From Providencia rettgeri (lineage in GTDB: Bacteria; Pseudomonadota; Gammaproteobacteria; Enterobacterales; Enterobacteriaceae): DNA of 64,000 nt. Made by a program: the position numbers and the translations under genes. The notes beneath the pieces were generated by a model, which worked only from the letters and a program-made list of their open reading frames with translations, had not been told where the DNA came from and did no database searches. The stretch is taken from NCBI RefSeq assembly GCF_023205015.1, contig NZ_CP096258.1:1860001-1924000 (forward strand). The letters are read 5' to 3'. Below, in pieces: positions 9,882 to 18,792 of this stretch. Numbering within the stretch: position 1 is the first letter of the stretch; the number at the start of each line of letters is the position of its first letter.

Positions 9882-10298
9882 ATGAATAGTATGAAAGGAA
9901 TGCGTCATGCGAGTAATATTGCGTGGGTACTACAATGGATACTAAATATTGGCTTGATCTCACTCGCTGCTGTACTTGTATTCTTTTTAGCTAAAGAAAC
10001 GGTAACAATGGCTTCATTAATGTTTGGTAGCTCAAAAGGGGCAACGGCCTATGAATTATTAGAAGGCATTGTCATTTATTTTCTGTATTTTGAGTTTATC
10101 GCCTTGATTATAAAGTATTTTATGTCAGGGTATCACTTCCCATTAAGATATTTCATCTATATAGGTATTACAGCAATAATTCGTTTAATTATTGTTGACC
10201 ATAGTGATCCAATGACAACGCTTTTGCATGCAGGGGCAATTTTAGTATTAGTTGTTGCACTTTATATTGCAAACACTGAAAAATTAAAGCGTGAATAA
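9882..10298 (+). CDS. psiE: Phosphate-starvation-inducible membrane protein PsiE
   Basis: 138-residue inner-membrane protein with four hydrophobic helices, matching PsiE in length and pattern: a conserved 'YELLEGIVIYFLYFEFIALI' block near residues 60-80, 'HFPLRYFIYIGITAIIRLII' after it, and a final helix followed by a basic tail. In E. coli psiE is induced by phosphate starvation under PhoB; its molecular function is unknown. The start ATG follows AGAAGGATAACA. I did not identify a convincing pho box upstream. Confidence 0.9.
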   Translation: MNSMKGMRHASNIAWVLQWILNIGLISLAAVLVFFLAKETVTMASLMFGSSKGATAYELLEGIVIYFLYFEFIALIIKYFMSGYHFPLRYFIYIGITAIIRLIIVDHSDPMTTLLHAGAILVLVVALYIANTEKLKRE

Positions 10299-10320
10299 CA
10301 TACATTAGTATAATTTACTA

Positions 10321-10362
10321 GCATACAAAAAATGTGTAATTATTATTCCTTTTTTTGTATGC
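10321..10362. terminator. AT-rich hairpin after psiE
   Basis: Arms GCATACAAAAAA (10321-10332) and TTTTTTGTATGC (10351-10362) form a 12-base stem. It has the form of a weak or bidirectional terminator. The following 230 bases to the AbgT-type gene are strongly AT-rich with nothing else recognised. Confidence 0.5.
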
Positions 10363-10592
10363 GTAACCTCCTAGTAAAACACTTAAGTAATATATTCTGT
10401 ATCTAAATCTATAAATTAATAAAATTTAAGATATGGTATATGTGGCAATTAAAATTAACATAAAAATTTCTAATATTTTATTTTGAAACTGGTTTATCCT
10501 GTTAAAACTAATCACAAAAGTATTTTACTTTTATATATAGGTTATTTACTGTTATAACGTTTCTATTCTAATAACATAAGTAGCTTGTAAAT

Positions 10593-12146
10593 ATGACAAC
10601 TAAAACACTCCCCAAGAAGAAAGGGTTCTTAAACCGTGTTGAGCGCATTGGTAATGTTATGCCTGATGTGACTATGCTGTTTGTTTATGCCCTGATTATA
10701 TGTTGGTTTTTATCTTATCTACTTTCTTTTGTAGATTTTAGTTATTACCATCCTATTTCAAAAGATAAAATCGCTATAGTTAATATGTTTCAGTATGAGG
10801 AAATAATATTATTTATTACTGCGGCAGTTAAAAACTTCATTAATTTCCCTCCTCTTGGTATAACGATAGTGGCAACATTAGGTATTGGTATTGCTGAAAG
10901 CAGTGGTTTTATTAATACCGCATTGAAAAAAATGCTGTCGTTTATTTCACCTAGAATGCTAACGCCTACAGTGGTATTTGTGGGGATCGTTTCTCATATT
11001 GCTTCGGATTCTGCCTATGTCATTTTAATGCCAGTTGCAGCGATGATGTTTTATGCAAGTGGTCGTCACCCGTTAGCTGGAATTGCTGCTGCATTTGCAG
11101 GTTTAGCGGGGGGATTTACTGCAAGTTATACACCTTCAATTATTGACCCAATAATGCAAAGTTTTACGCAAGATGCTGCGCAAATGCTAGCACCAGGTTA
11201 TAGCGTAAATGTTTTATGTAACTATTTCTTTAGTTTGGGCGGTACATTTGGCGTTATTTTCACTTGTTGGTTTATCACTGAAAAAATTGTTGAGCCATGG
11301 TTAAATAAAAACTGTCCGATCAGTGTAAACGACGTTGATACTGATTCTGAAAAAGATTTAGGTAAAATCACGGTTGCTGAAAATCGTGCATTTCGAATTG
11401 CAGGTTTAGTGCTAATTGCTTTAGGTATCGGATTATTTGCATTGTTATGGCCAGAAAATTCGCCATTACGTGGGCCTGACGGTAGCTTAACTAGCCCGAA
11501 AGCACCTATTATGCAAATCGTTGTGCCTTTACTATTTATTTTCTTTGCTTTACCAGGCATTGTTTATGGCTACATGACGAAATCTTTTACATCAACAAAA
11601 GATGTTGTTAAAGCAATGGAAAATATTACTAAATCACTTATCCCATTTATTGTTTTTGCTTTTTTTGCTGCCCAATTTTTATATTCATTTCAACATTCTA
11701 ATTTAGGCACATTATTAGCGCTTTCAGGGGCTGAACTATTACGTACACTCGATATGCCATCTGGAATGACTGTTTTTGGCGTAATTATATTAACGGCTAT
11801 TTTAAATATTATGATTACTTCAGCGACATCAAAATGGGCAATTATGGCACCTGTATTGGTACCGATGCTAATGGCTGTAGGAATTTCACCTGAATTAACC
11901 CAAGCGGCATTTCGTGTTAGTGACTCAGCAATGAACGTGAGCACACCGATGTTTCCGTTTTATCCGTTAATTCTAATGTATTGTCAAAAATATTATAAAA
12001 ATGCAGGAATAGGAACATTGTGCTCAATGATGATCCCATTCACTGTTGGGTTATTAATTATTTTGACTTCAACATTATATTTATTCTGGGCTTTTGATAT
12101 CCCAATTGGTTTCGATAGCGGTTACACGTGGCATCCTGCACAATAA
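10593..12146 (+). CDS. AbgT family transporter
   Basis: 517-residue inner-membrane carrier of the AbgT family. E. coli AbgT imports p-aminobenzoyl-glutamate; other members (MtrF) export sulfonamides. Visible features are an N-terminal basic segment (KKKGFLNRVERIGNVMPD), about 11 helices, two re-entrant-hairpin regions containing 'SHIASDSAYVILMPVAAMMF' (near 135-155) and 'TSATSKWAIMAPVLVPM' (near 409-425), and 'SDSAMNVSTPMFPFYPLI' near 445. pepT follows at 71 bases, so uptake of a peptide-like compound followed by aminopeptidase cleavage is plausible. The start has no strong ribosome-binding site. Confidence 0.9.
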   Translation: MTTKTLPKKKGFLNRVERIGNVMPDVTMLFVYALIICWFLSYLLSFVDFSYYHPISKDKIAIVNMFQYEEIILFITAAVKNFINFPPLGITIVATLGIGIAESSGFINTALKKMLSFISPRMLTPTVVFVGIVSHIASDSAYVILMPVAAMMFYASGRHPLAGIAAAFAGLAGGFTASYTPSIIDPIMQSFTQDAAQMLAPGYSVNVLCNYFFSLGGTFGVIFTCWFITEKIVEPWLNKNCPISVNDVDTDSEKDLGKITVAENRAFRIAGLVLIALGIGLFALLWPENSPLRGPDGSLTSPKAPIMQIVVPLLFIFFALPGIVYGYMTKSFTSTKDVVKAMENITKSLIPFIVFAFFAAQFLYSFQHSNLGTLLALSGAELLRTLDMPSGMTVFGVIILTAILNIMITSATSKWAIMAPVLVPMLMAVGISPELTQAAFRVSDSAMNVSTPMFPFYPLILMYCQKYYKNAGIGTLCSMMIPFTVGLLIILTSTLYLFWAFDIPIGFDSGYTWHPAQ

Positions 12147-12156
12147 GTAGAGCCTA

Positions 12157-12191
12157 TACCCTATCTATTTATTAAATTAATAGATAGGGTA
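12157..12191. other. Thirteen-base-pair hairpin between the AbgT-type gene and pepT
   Basis: Perfect arms TACCCTATCTATT (12157-12169) and AATAGATAGGGTA (12179-12191) with a nine-base loop and no T-run after it. It may stabilise the upstream mRNA or reduce read-through into pepT. Confidence 0.55.
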
Positions 12192-12217
12192 AATATAGTC
12201 AATGCAAGGAATATAAA

Positions 12218-13450
12218 ATGAACGAATTAGGTAAACAATTAGAGCAGCGTTTTTACCGCTATCTCGCTATTGAAAGCCAAAGTGACGCAGCAAACACGAT
12301 TGTTCCAAGTACAGAGGGACAACGTGAGCTAGCAAAATTACTAGCGCAAGAGCTTGAAAGCTATGGTCTTAAGGATGTTTATATTGATGACCATGCCATC
12401 TTATATGCAATGCGACCAGGAAATAAACCTTCCGCACCCAAAATAGGTTTTGTCACTCATCTAGATACGGTCGATGTTGGTTTATCTCCCATCATTAAGC
12501 CTCAAACCTTGAAGTACGAAGGTAATGATTTATGTTTAAATGAAAAAGAAAATATTTGGTTTAAGGCAGCAGAGCATCCAGAAGCCGCACCTTATGTGGG
12601 TGATGATATTATTTTTAGTGATGGTACTAGCGTACTGGGCGCTGATAATAAAGCCGCTGTAACGGTTGTGATGGAATTAATGAATAAGCTGCAACATGCC
12701 GATTTTGATTGTGGCGATATCTACGTTGCGTTTGTACCGGATGAAGAAATTGGCCTGCGTGGCTCTAAAATTATGGATTTATCCCGTTTTAACGTTGATT
12801 TTGCTTATACGATTGATTGCTGTGCACTTGGTGAAGTTGTGTATGAAACGTTTAATGCTGCTTCTATTGAAGTTTCAATTAAAGGTATTACCGCACATCC
12901 TATGTCAGCTAAGAATGTATTGTTGAATCCTATTCGTGTAGCTCATGATTTTATTGGTTGCTTTGATCGTTTTGATACCCCAGAACATACAGAGCATCGC
13001 GAAGGCTACTTTTATGTGACAGATTTAATAGCAAACCCTGATAATGCTAAAATTAAAATGGCGATCCGTGATTTTGACCGCCATAGTTTTGCAGCACGAA
13101 AACGTTTTATAGAACAATCGATTGATTTAATAAAAGCTCGTCATCCGCGAGCAAAAATTGAATGTAATATTGTTGATGTGTATAGCAATATTAGCGATTC
13201 ATTAGGGGATGACCGTACAGCGATCGATTTAATTTTTGATGCATTGAAAATCCAAGAGGTTGAACCTAAAGTAATTCCGATGCGTGGCGGTACGGATGGT
13301 TCTGCTCTGTCGGCAAGAGGCGTTTTAACCCCCAATTATTTTACGGGTGCACTGAACTTCCACTCATGTTTTGAGTTTCTACCAATACGCTCTTTTGAGA
13401 AAAGTTATTTAGTCTCAGAAACTATTTGTCGTTTAGTTGGAAAAAAATAA
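12218..13450 (+). CDS. pepT: Peptidase T (tripeptide aminopeptidase), M20B
   Basis: Zinc aminopeptidase that removes the N-terminal residue of tripeptides in the cytosol. 410 residues, the normal length. Metal ligands of the di-zinc site are all present: H81 and D83 in THLDTVD, D143 in LGADNKAA, catalytic E176 and E177 in PDEEIG, D200 in YTIDCC, and the C-terminal His in NFHSCFEFLP. The lid domain 'TAHPMSAKNVLLNPI' is near residue 226. Start ATG follows GCAAGGAATATAAA. It probably shares transcription with the upstream AbgT-type transporter, though a hairpin separates them. Confidence 0.95.
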   Translation: MNELGKQLEQRFYRYLAIESQSDAANTIVPSTEGQRELAKLLAQELESYGLKDVYIDDHAILYAMRPGNKPSAPKIGFVTHLDTVDVGLSPIIKPQTLKYEGNDLCLNEKENIWFKAAEHPEAAPYVGDDIIFSDGTSVLGADNKAAVTVVMELMNKLQHADFDCGDIYVAFVPDEEIGLRGSKIMDLSRFNVDFAYTIDCCALGEVVYETFNAASIEVSIKGITAHPMSAKNVLLNPIRVAHDFIGCFDRFDTPEHTEHREGYFYVTDLIANPDNAKIKMAIRDFDRHSFAARKRFIEQSIDLIKARHPRAKIECNIVDVYSNISDSLGDDRTAIDLIFDALKIQEVEPKVIPMRGGTDGSALSARGVLTPNYFTGALNFHSCFEFLPIRSFEKSYLVSETICRLVGKK

Positions 13451-13472
13451 TCTATCATTTTATTTTTAATAT

Positions 13473-13498
13473 AAAGACCACCCGATAAGGTGGTCTTT
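13473..13498 (+). terminator. Terminator of pepT
   Basis: Perfect arms AAAGACCACC (13473-13482) and GGTGGTCTTT (13489-13498) with a six-base loop and AATTATTAA behind it: a standard intrinsic terminator. Confidence 0.8.
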
Positions 13499-13646
13499 AA
13501 TTATTAATAACAATGAATCATTCTTTTAAATTATAATTTAATGTTATTTTTAATGAAACAAAGATAAATAAAAAAGTGTATATAAATTTTTTATTTATTC
13601 ATTTATTATTTTTGCAATTAATTTTAAAGTCCAATAGGTGAATTAA

Positions 13647-14333
13647 TTGATTAATATAATAATAATTGATGATAATAAAATTGCAATTCGTGGTTTTGAG
13701 GCATTTTTTTCACGTCACATACGCTATAAAGTTGTTGCTTCTTTTCCATTAGTAGAGCATGTGGTTACATGGAATCGATGCCAAAAAGCAAATATGATTT
13801 TAATCAGTAGTGATAGTTTTCGTTATGACTCACTAAAAACCATACAAACACTTCGCCGAACTCAACCGGATGTCGGGATCATTATTTACAATGTCAGAAA
13901 TAATCCTTCGTTTTTTTTAAAAGCGTTAGATATCGGTATTTTCGGTTTACTTAGCATCAATGTGACAGAAGAGGACATCATTGAAGCTATCCAAATAGTG
14001 AGTGCTAAGCGGCGGATAATATCTCCAGATATTGCCCAAGATCTTGCTCTTCAGCGGTTAACTTGTAGTAATCAACAAGATTTATATGATTTATTATCGG
14101 GACGTGAGTTAGAAATTATGTTGATGATCACTCAGGGAATGCCTATCAAACAGGTGGCAGAGTCACTTTCCTTAAGCCCTAAAACAGTCAATACCTATCG
14201 ATATCGAATGTTTAGTAAACTTAATATCTGTAGTGATGTAGAATTAACTCATATAGCCATCAGTTATGGTTTAATTACAGCAAAACAGGGTTTATTCGCG
14301 TGTCAGAACAGTTCGAACCAAAAGCTTTCTTAA
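13647..14333 (+). CDS. uvrY: UvrY/SirA/GacA-type regulator with a degenerate receiver domain
   Basis: 228 residues, in the conserved position before uvrC. UvrY is normally the response regulator of BarA and drives the csr small RNAs. The C-terminal LuxR-type helix-turn-helix is intact and close to E. coli (SGRELEIMLMITQG to SPKTVNTYRYRMFSKLNI, residues 153-196). The receiver is not: the acidic pair D8-D9 remains, but at the positions of Asp54, Thr82 and Lys104 the residues are Ser, Asn and Ile in an ungapped comparison with remembered E. coli UvrY. The MP motif after the phosphoacceptor is also gone. Start is TTG at 13647 after AGGTG. It overlaps uvrC by 34 bases. Probably phosphorylation-independent. 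Confidence 0.88.
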   Translation: MINIIIIDDNKIAIRGFEAFFSRHIRYKVVASFPLVEHVVTWNRCQKANMILISSDSFRYDSLKTIQTLRRTQPDVGIIIYNVRNNPSFFLKALDIGIFGLLSINVTEEDIIEAIQIVSAKRRIISPDIAQDLALQRLTCSNQQDLYDLLSGRELEIMLMITQGMPIKQVAESLSLSPKTVNTYRYRMFSKLNICSDVELTHIAISYGLITAKQGLFACQNSSNQKLS

Positions 14334-16132
14334 AAACAGTGACTAATCAACCTGGTGTATACCGCATGTATGACGCTGGGGAAACGGTTATTTATGTAGG
14401 AAAAGCAAAGGATCTCAAAAAGCGCTTATCAAGTTATTTTCGTGAAAATGTGGGGAGCCGCAAAACAGAGCAGTTGGTTAAGCAAATCGCCTCTATTGAT
14501 GTGACGGTGACTCATACTGAAACAGAAGCGCTATTACTTGAACACAACTATATTAAGTTGTACCAACCACGTTATAACGTATTGTTACGCGACGATAAAT
14601 CGTATCCTTATCTATTTTTAAGCAGTGAAGCACACCCTAGAATTTCGATGCATCGAGGGGCTAAACATGCGAAAGGTGAGTACTTTGGCCCCTTCCCAAG
14701 CTCTTATGCGGTGAGGGAAACATTAGCATTAATGCAGAAGTTATTTCCGATACGTCAATGTGAAGATAGCATGTATCGAAATCGCTCAAGGCCTTGTTTA
14801 CAATATCAAATTGGCCGTTGCTTAGGCCCCTGTGTTAACGGTTTAGTTTCTGATGAAGACTATAATCAACAAGTTGAATATGTTCGTTTATTTTTAACTG
14901 GAAAAGACAAACAAGTTTTAGCTGGTTTAGTTGAACGTATGGAAAAGGCGAGTTTAGAGCTACGTTTTGAAGATGCAGCCCGCTTTAGAGATCAAATTCA
15001 AGCAGTCAGGGCAGTTACCGAGGAGCAATATGTATCGGGTGACAGCGATGATCTGGACGTTATTGGTGTTTCTTTTGAATCGGGCCTTGCTTGTGTGCAT
15101 GTACTTTTCATTCGCCAAGGAAAAGTACTTGGAAGTCGCAGTTATTTCCCCAAAATTCCAACAGATACACAGCTTGAGGAAGTGGTTCAAACCTTTTTAG
15201 GTCAGTTTTATTTGCAAGGAAGTGAAAATAGAACGTTACCTGGCGAAATATTATTAGATTTTGCATTAACAGAAAAAGAATTATTAGCTGAGTCTCTTTC
15301 TGAGGTCGCTGGGCGTAAAATTAATATTCAAAGTCAGCCTCGTGGTGTGAGAGCTCGTTACTTAAAATTAGCGAGAACGAATGCATCAATTGCACTTTCA
15401 ACTAAATTAGCACAACACTCGACAGTACAACAGCGCATGGAAGCACTTGCTAAAGTGGTTCATTTAGAAAATATCAACCGTATGGAGTGTTTTGATATTT
15501 CACATACGATGGGGGAGCAAACCGTCGCTTCTTGTGTTGTATTTGATAAATCGGGTCCAGTTAAATCTGAATATCGTCGTTATAACATTACTGGTATCAC
15601 TCCTGGTGATGATTACGCAGCTATGCACCAAGTTTTAACGCGTCGATATGGTAAACATATTGATGAAAGCAAAGTTCCTGACATTATCTTTATCGATGGA
15701 GGAAAAGGCCAATTAGGGCAGGCAACGGATGTATTTAATTCACTTGACGTTCATTGGGATAAAAAACACCCATTGTTAATTGGTGTTGCTAAAGGTAGTG
15801 ACCGGAAAGCGGGGCTTGAAACGTTATTTTTAAAGCCTGAAGGAGAAGGTTTTTCATTGCCCCCTGATTCGCCAGCTTTGCATGTAATACAGCACATCCG
15901 AGATGAGTCGCATAATCATGCGATTACGGGACATCGACAACGACGAGCAAAAGTCAAAAGTACGAGTGCATTAGAGTCAATTGAGGGGGTTGGCCCGAAA
16001 CGTCGGCAGATGTTGCTAAAATATATGGGCGGGTTACAACCTTTACGTAATGCAAGTATAGAAGAAATCGCAAAGGTGCCCTCGATCTCATACGCCCTTG
16101 CAGAAAAGATTTATAATGCATTGAAACAGTGA
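14300..16132 (+). CDS. uvrC: UvrABC excinuclease subunit C
   Basis: Makes the two incisions around bulky DNA lesions in nucleotide excision repair. 610 residues, full length. The GIY-YIG nuclease domain is at residues 15-95 (PGVYRMYD, VIYVGKAKDLKKRL), a cysteine pair region follows (PCLQYQIGRCLGPC near 170), the UvrB-binding UVR motif is near 205-240, the RNase-H-like nuclease is central (ECFDISHTMGEQTVAS, FIDGGKGQL), and the C-terminal helix-hairpin-helix includes IEGVGPKRRQ. The start is GTG at 14300 inside the 3' end of uvrY, the same coupled arrangement as in E. coli. Confidence 0.98.
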   Translation: MSEQFEPKAFLKTVTNQPGVYRMYDAGETVIYVGKAKDLKKRLSSYFRENVGSRKTEQLVKQIASIDVTVTHTETEALLLEHNYIKLYQPRYNVLLRDDKSYPYLFLSSEAHPRISMHRGAKHAKGEYFGPFPSSYAVRETLALMQKLFPIRQCEDSMYRNRSRPCLQYQIGRCLGPCVNGLVSDEDYNQQVEYVRLFLTGKDKQVLAGLVERMEKASLELRFEDAARFRDQIQAVRAVTEEQYVSGDSDDLDVIGVSFESGLACVHVLFIRQGKVLGSRSYFPKIPTDTQLEEVVQTFLGQFYLQGSENRTLPGEILLDFALTEKELLAESLSEVAGRKINIQSQPRGVRARYLKLARTNASIALSTKLAQHSTVQQRMEALAKVVHLENINRMECFDISHTMGEQTVASCVVFDKSGPVKSEYRRYNITGITPGDDYAAMHQVLTRRYGKHIDESKVPDIIFIDGGKGQLGQATDVFNSLDVHWDKKHPLLIGVAKGSDRKAGLETLFLKPEGEGFSLPPDSPALHVIQHIRDESHNHAITGHRQRRAKVKSTSALESIEGVGPKRRQMLLKYMGGLQPLRNASIEEIAKVPSISYALAEKIYNALKQ

Positions 16133-16189
16133 GTGTCTTAGGGCAACATATTCATAATATCCAACTTGGTCAAAAAGTTAGTGAGCGTG

Positions 16190-16738
16190 ATGAAATTAAA
16201 CATACCAACGTGGTTGACATTATTTCGCGTCATCCTAATACCGTTTTTTGTATTAGCCTTTTATCTCCCTACCACTTGGGGGCCGTTTGCATGTGCGCTT
16301 ATTTTTGTTATTGCAGCGGTAACTGATTGGTTTGATGGGTTTTTAGCAAGGTTGTGGAAGCAAACTACAAAGTTTGGTGCTTTTTTAGATCCTGTTGCTG
16401 ATAAAGTTATGGTCGCAACAGCGCTAGTGTTAGTCACAGAAAGTTATGATGTTTGGTATGTAACGTTACCTGCAGCAACTATGATTGCACGTGAAATCAT
16501 TATTTCGTCTTTACGTGAATGGATGGCAGAGATAGGTAAACGCAGCAGTGTGGCAGTTTCTTGGATTGGTAAATTTAAAACAACGGCTCAAATGATGTCA
16601 TTAGTCGGTTTATTGTGGCGTCCAACACCATTAATTGAAAACCTTTCAATTGCACTAATGTATGTTGCGGCTATCTTAACATTTTGGTCAATGTTCCAAT
16701 ATTTAAAGGCAGCATGGGGCGATTTGAGCGAAGCGTGA
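16190..16738 (+). CDS. pgsA: CDP-diacylglycerol-glycerol-3-phosphate 3-phosphatidyltransferase
   Basis: Inner-membrane enzyme that makes phosphatidylglycerol phosphate, the committed step for phosphatidylglycerol and cardiolipin. 182 residues from the ATG at 16190, which gives the family start MKLNIPTWLTLFRVILIP; an in-frame start 24 bases earlier is less likely. The CDP-alcohol phosphotransferase motif D-G-x2-A-R-x8-G-x3-D-x3-D is present as DGFLARLWKQTTKFGAFLDPVAD near residues 57-79 (split here by the family spacing). Four or five helices. It follows uvrC by 57 bases as in E. coli and is probably in the same transcript. Confidence 0.96.
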   Translation: MKLNIPTWLTLFRVILIPFFVLAFYLPTTWGPFACALIFVIAAVTDWFDGFLARLWKQTTKFGAFLDPVADKVMVATALVLVTESYDVWYVTLPAATMIAREIIISSLREWMAEIGKRSSVAVSWIGKFKTTAQMMSLVGLLWRPTPLIENLSIALMYVAAILTFWSMFQYLKAAWGDLSEA

Positions 16739-16903
16739 TCGAAATGATTGAAAAAACAGCGAACGATCCAATTATTTCAATATTTGTATTGACTCGATAG
16801 GTGAAATCAGTAGAATGCAACGCATCGAACGGCAACATGGTTTACGAAAATAAATAAGTAAATCAGCCAGTTTGAAAGCATAAGCTGAAAAGTGAAGCTT
16901 AAT

Positions 16904-16979
<76 letters not shown>

Positions 16980-17002
16980 AATTTCGAAAGAAATTCGGAC
17001 AA

Positions 17003-17076
17003 GGCGCGTTAGCAAAGCGGTTATGCACCGGATTGCAAATCCGTGTAGCTCGGTTCGACTCCGGGACGCGCCTCCA
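17003..17076 (+). tRNA. cysT: tRNA-Cys (anticodon GCA)
   Basis: 74-base cloverleaf with acceptor stem GGCGCGT/ACGCGCC, anticodon loop containing GCA (GGATTGCAAATCC), T-arm with GGTTCGACTCC, and an encoded TCCA end. 23 bases after tRNA-Gly. Confidence 0.97.
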
Positions 17077-17082
17077 AATTTA

Positions 17083-17169
17083 GCCCAGGTGGTGAAATCG
17101 GTAGACACAAGGGATTTAAAATCCCTCGGCCTTTAGGCTGTGCGGGTTCAAGTCCCGCCCTGGGCACCA
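17083..17169 (+). tRNA. leuZ: tRNA-Leu (anticodon TAA), first copy
   Basis: 87-base class II tRNA: acceptor stem GCCCAGG/CCTGGGC, anticodon TAA in the loop between GGGAT and ATCCC, a long variable arm (TCGGCCTTTAGGCTGTG), a GGTTCAAGTCC T-arm, and encoded ACCA. Reads UUA/UUG codons. Six bases after tRNA-Cys. Confidence 0.97.
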
Positions 17170-17289
17170 ATTTAAAGTAATTAAATGCTATTAAGTGTTT
17201 AAGTTTGCTAATCACAGTGTATTTTATAGAATGCATGGGTTAGCTGGGTAAGTTAATAATTTACCCAAATTTTAGAGAAAGACAATTTA

Positions 17290-17376
17290 GCCCAGGTGGT
17301 GAAATCGGTAGACACAAGGGATTTAAAATCCCTCGGCCTTTAGGCTGTGCGGGTTCAAGTCCCGCCCTGGGCACCA
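17290..17376 (+). tRNA. tRNA-Leu (anticodon TAA), second identical copy
   Basis: Base-for-base the same as the copy at 17083-17169, including a few bases of 5' flank (AATTTA). The two are separated by 120 unrelated bases. A local tandem duplication not seen in the E. coli cluster, which has a single leuZ. A terminator follows at 17418. Confidence 0.97.
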
Positions 17377-17417
17377 TCTAAATTTCCAATCAGCTATGAT
17401 TTGAAATTAGCAATTAG

Positions 17418-17438
17418 CCACCTAAAGGTGGTTTTTTT
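17418..17438 (+). terminator. Terminator of the tRNA operon
   Basis: CCACC (17418-17422) and GGTGG (17427-17431) around TAAA, followed directly by seven T residues. Short but strong intrinsic terminator; flanking bases extend the stem by weak pairs. Confidence 0.8.
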
Positions 17439-17643
17439 GTGTCTAATTTCCTTAAAGTGTTTTGTATCCGCTCAATTAATGTCAATTCCTAGTAGTATTT
17501 CTTATTTTTATTCAATGGCTTATTAAAAAGCAAAACGTTTTTTTATTGTGTCAATTAACGCGTAATTCGTGTAAAAAACCGTAAGTCAGACCGTTCCGTT
17601 AGTGTTTTATGTCACTATTCTGGTTCTTGAAGAGGAACGGGCT

Positions 17644-17799
17644 ATGTCTAACATGAAAACTGAAGTTGTAGTTGTACGATTAACTAAACATGAACGAGCA
17701 TTATTAGATACAGTAAAAACAAAACCTTTATTGGCTGACTGGTTGAAGGAAATTGCTATGGCAGAGGTTAAGCAACAGGAAAATAAAAAGAGTAGTTAA
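17644..17799 (+). CDS. Small basic protein of unknown function, possibly ribbon-helix-helix
   Basis: 51 residues from the ATG at 17644, which has GAGGAACGGGCT in front; an in-frame ATG at 17602 would add 14 residues but has no ribosome-binding site. The sequence MKTEVVVVRLTKHERALLDTVK has an alternating beta strand followed by helix, reminiscent of ribbon-helix-helix or relaxosome-type DNA-binding folds, and ends in a Lys/Gln-rich tail. Identity uncertain. It lies between the tRNA terminator and a lipoprotein gene. Confidence 0.55.
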   Translation: MSNMKTEVVVVRLTKHERALLDTVKTKPLLADWLKEIAMAEVKQQENKKSS

Positions 17800-17913
17800 T
17801 TATGCAGAAATCAATCGAGTCATTTAATGTGATGATAGAAAAGTTAATTTTTTGATTAATTATTCGTTTTTGATAGTATCAAATTAGATGACTTAATTGG
17901 AATTTGAGAAGTG

Positions 17914-18474
17914 ATGATAAAAGGACTTTTGTTTACGTTAATACTCGTACTTGTGTCTGGTTGTACAACGAAAAAACTGGATGCCCCTTATGGTTTTAGG
18001 TGGGGGCAAACCCCCGAACAGATACGTAAATTGCATTTAAAAGAATTACAATGTACTGAATTCCAAGAGGGAGGTGCATTATGTTCATCAACGGACTCCC
18101 CTCAAATAGCAAATAAGCTGTTTTTATTGATGTTTTCCCGGGAAAAAAATACGTTAATGCTAGTTTCTTCCCAAGGAAAAGTGAGTCGAGACCAATCAGT
18201 CATTTTGGCTGAGTATGATGCAATTAACCAGAAAATGTTTGAAGTTTATGGTTTACCAAAGCAAACAATCGAACGCTATAAACGGGATGTTTATTTCTTA
18301 GATAAGATATCGGATGACGAAACAACGCCATTTAAGCGAGTCTATGAAAAAGATGGCATGCAGATTATGGTCGGTATTGTTAGTAATGCCCATTTTCGCA
18401 AAATTCACGATAGAAAAGACATTGTTTACTCAGTGATGGTTATCCATAATTTAATACCAACTAAGCCACAATAA
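17914..18474 (+). CDS. Predicted lipoprotein of unknown function
   Basis: 186 residues. An N-terminal lipoprotein signal with lipobox LVSGC puts the mature Cys at residue 17 (counting from the ATG at 17914; the GTG at 17911 immediately before is an alternative start). The mature protein has 'YGFRWGQTPEQIRKL', a pattern seen in small periplasmic proteins of enterobacteria that start 'fGf.wGms.eev', and two cysteines (CTEFQEGGALC) that could form a disulfide. No specific function recognised. A weak hairpin (AGCAGCT/AGCTGCT, 18474-18491) follows the stop codon. Confidence 0.7.
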   Translation: MIKGLLFTLILVLVSGCTTKKLDAPYGFRWGQTPEQIRKLHLKELQCTEFQEGGALCSSTDSPQIANKLFLLMFSREKNTLMLVSSQGKVSRDQSVILAEYDAINQKMFEVYGLPKQTIERYKRDVYFLDKISDDETTPFKRVYEKDGMQIMVGIVSNAHFRKIHDRKDIVYSVMVIHNLIPTKPQ

Positions 18475-18792
18475 GCAGCTATTAAGCTGCTTTACACTCG
18501 TTAATGCTATTTGTTCTTTCATTTGGCAATGCGTTTTCATCTATTGTTTTGTCTCTAGATGCGCTCTTGGCTTTGTTAGGCAATCAGCCCAGAGGAAAAA
18601 TAATTAACTTGAATCGATAATTAGATTCATGACGACGTGTTATTGAAGCTATTAATGATTTTAAATGAGCAATTAATGGGAAAATCATCAATAAACTGGT
18701 CTGTTCTCCTTATTTATTGTCACACTGTCTTAAGTAAATGGATAATATCAGGTATATTAGAGCCTGATTGTTAGCTACCAAGAAAAAATACT
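18475..18792. other. Intergenic region upstream of fabV
   Basis: 318 bases. After a weak hairpin at the left edge I see only a short inverted repeat TGAATC-N8-GATTCA (18610-18629) and an AT-rich promoter-like stretch before fabV (TTGTCA near 18716, GATAAT near 18741). No gene seen. Confidence 0.4.
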
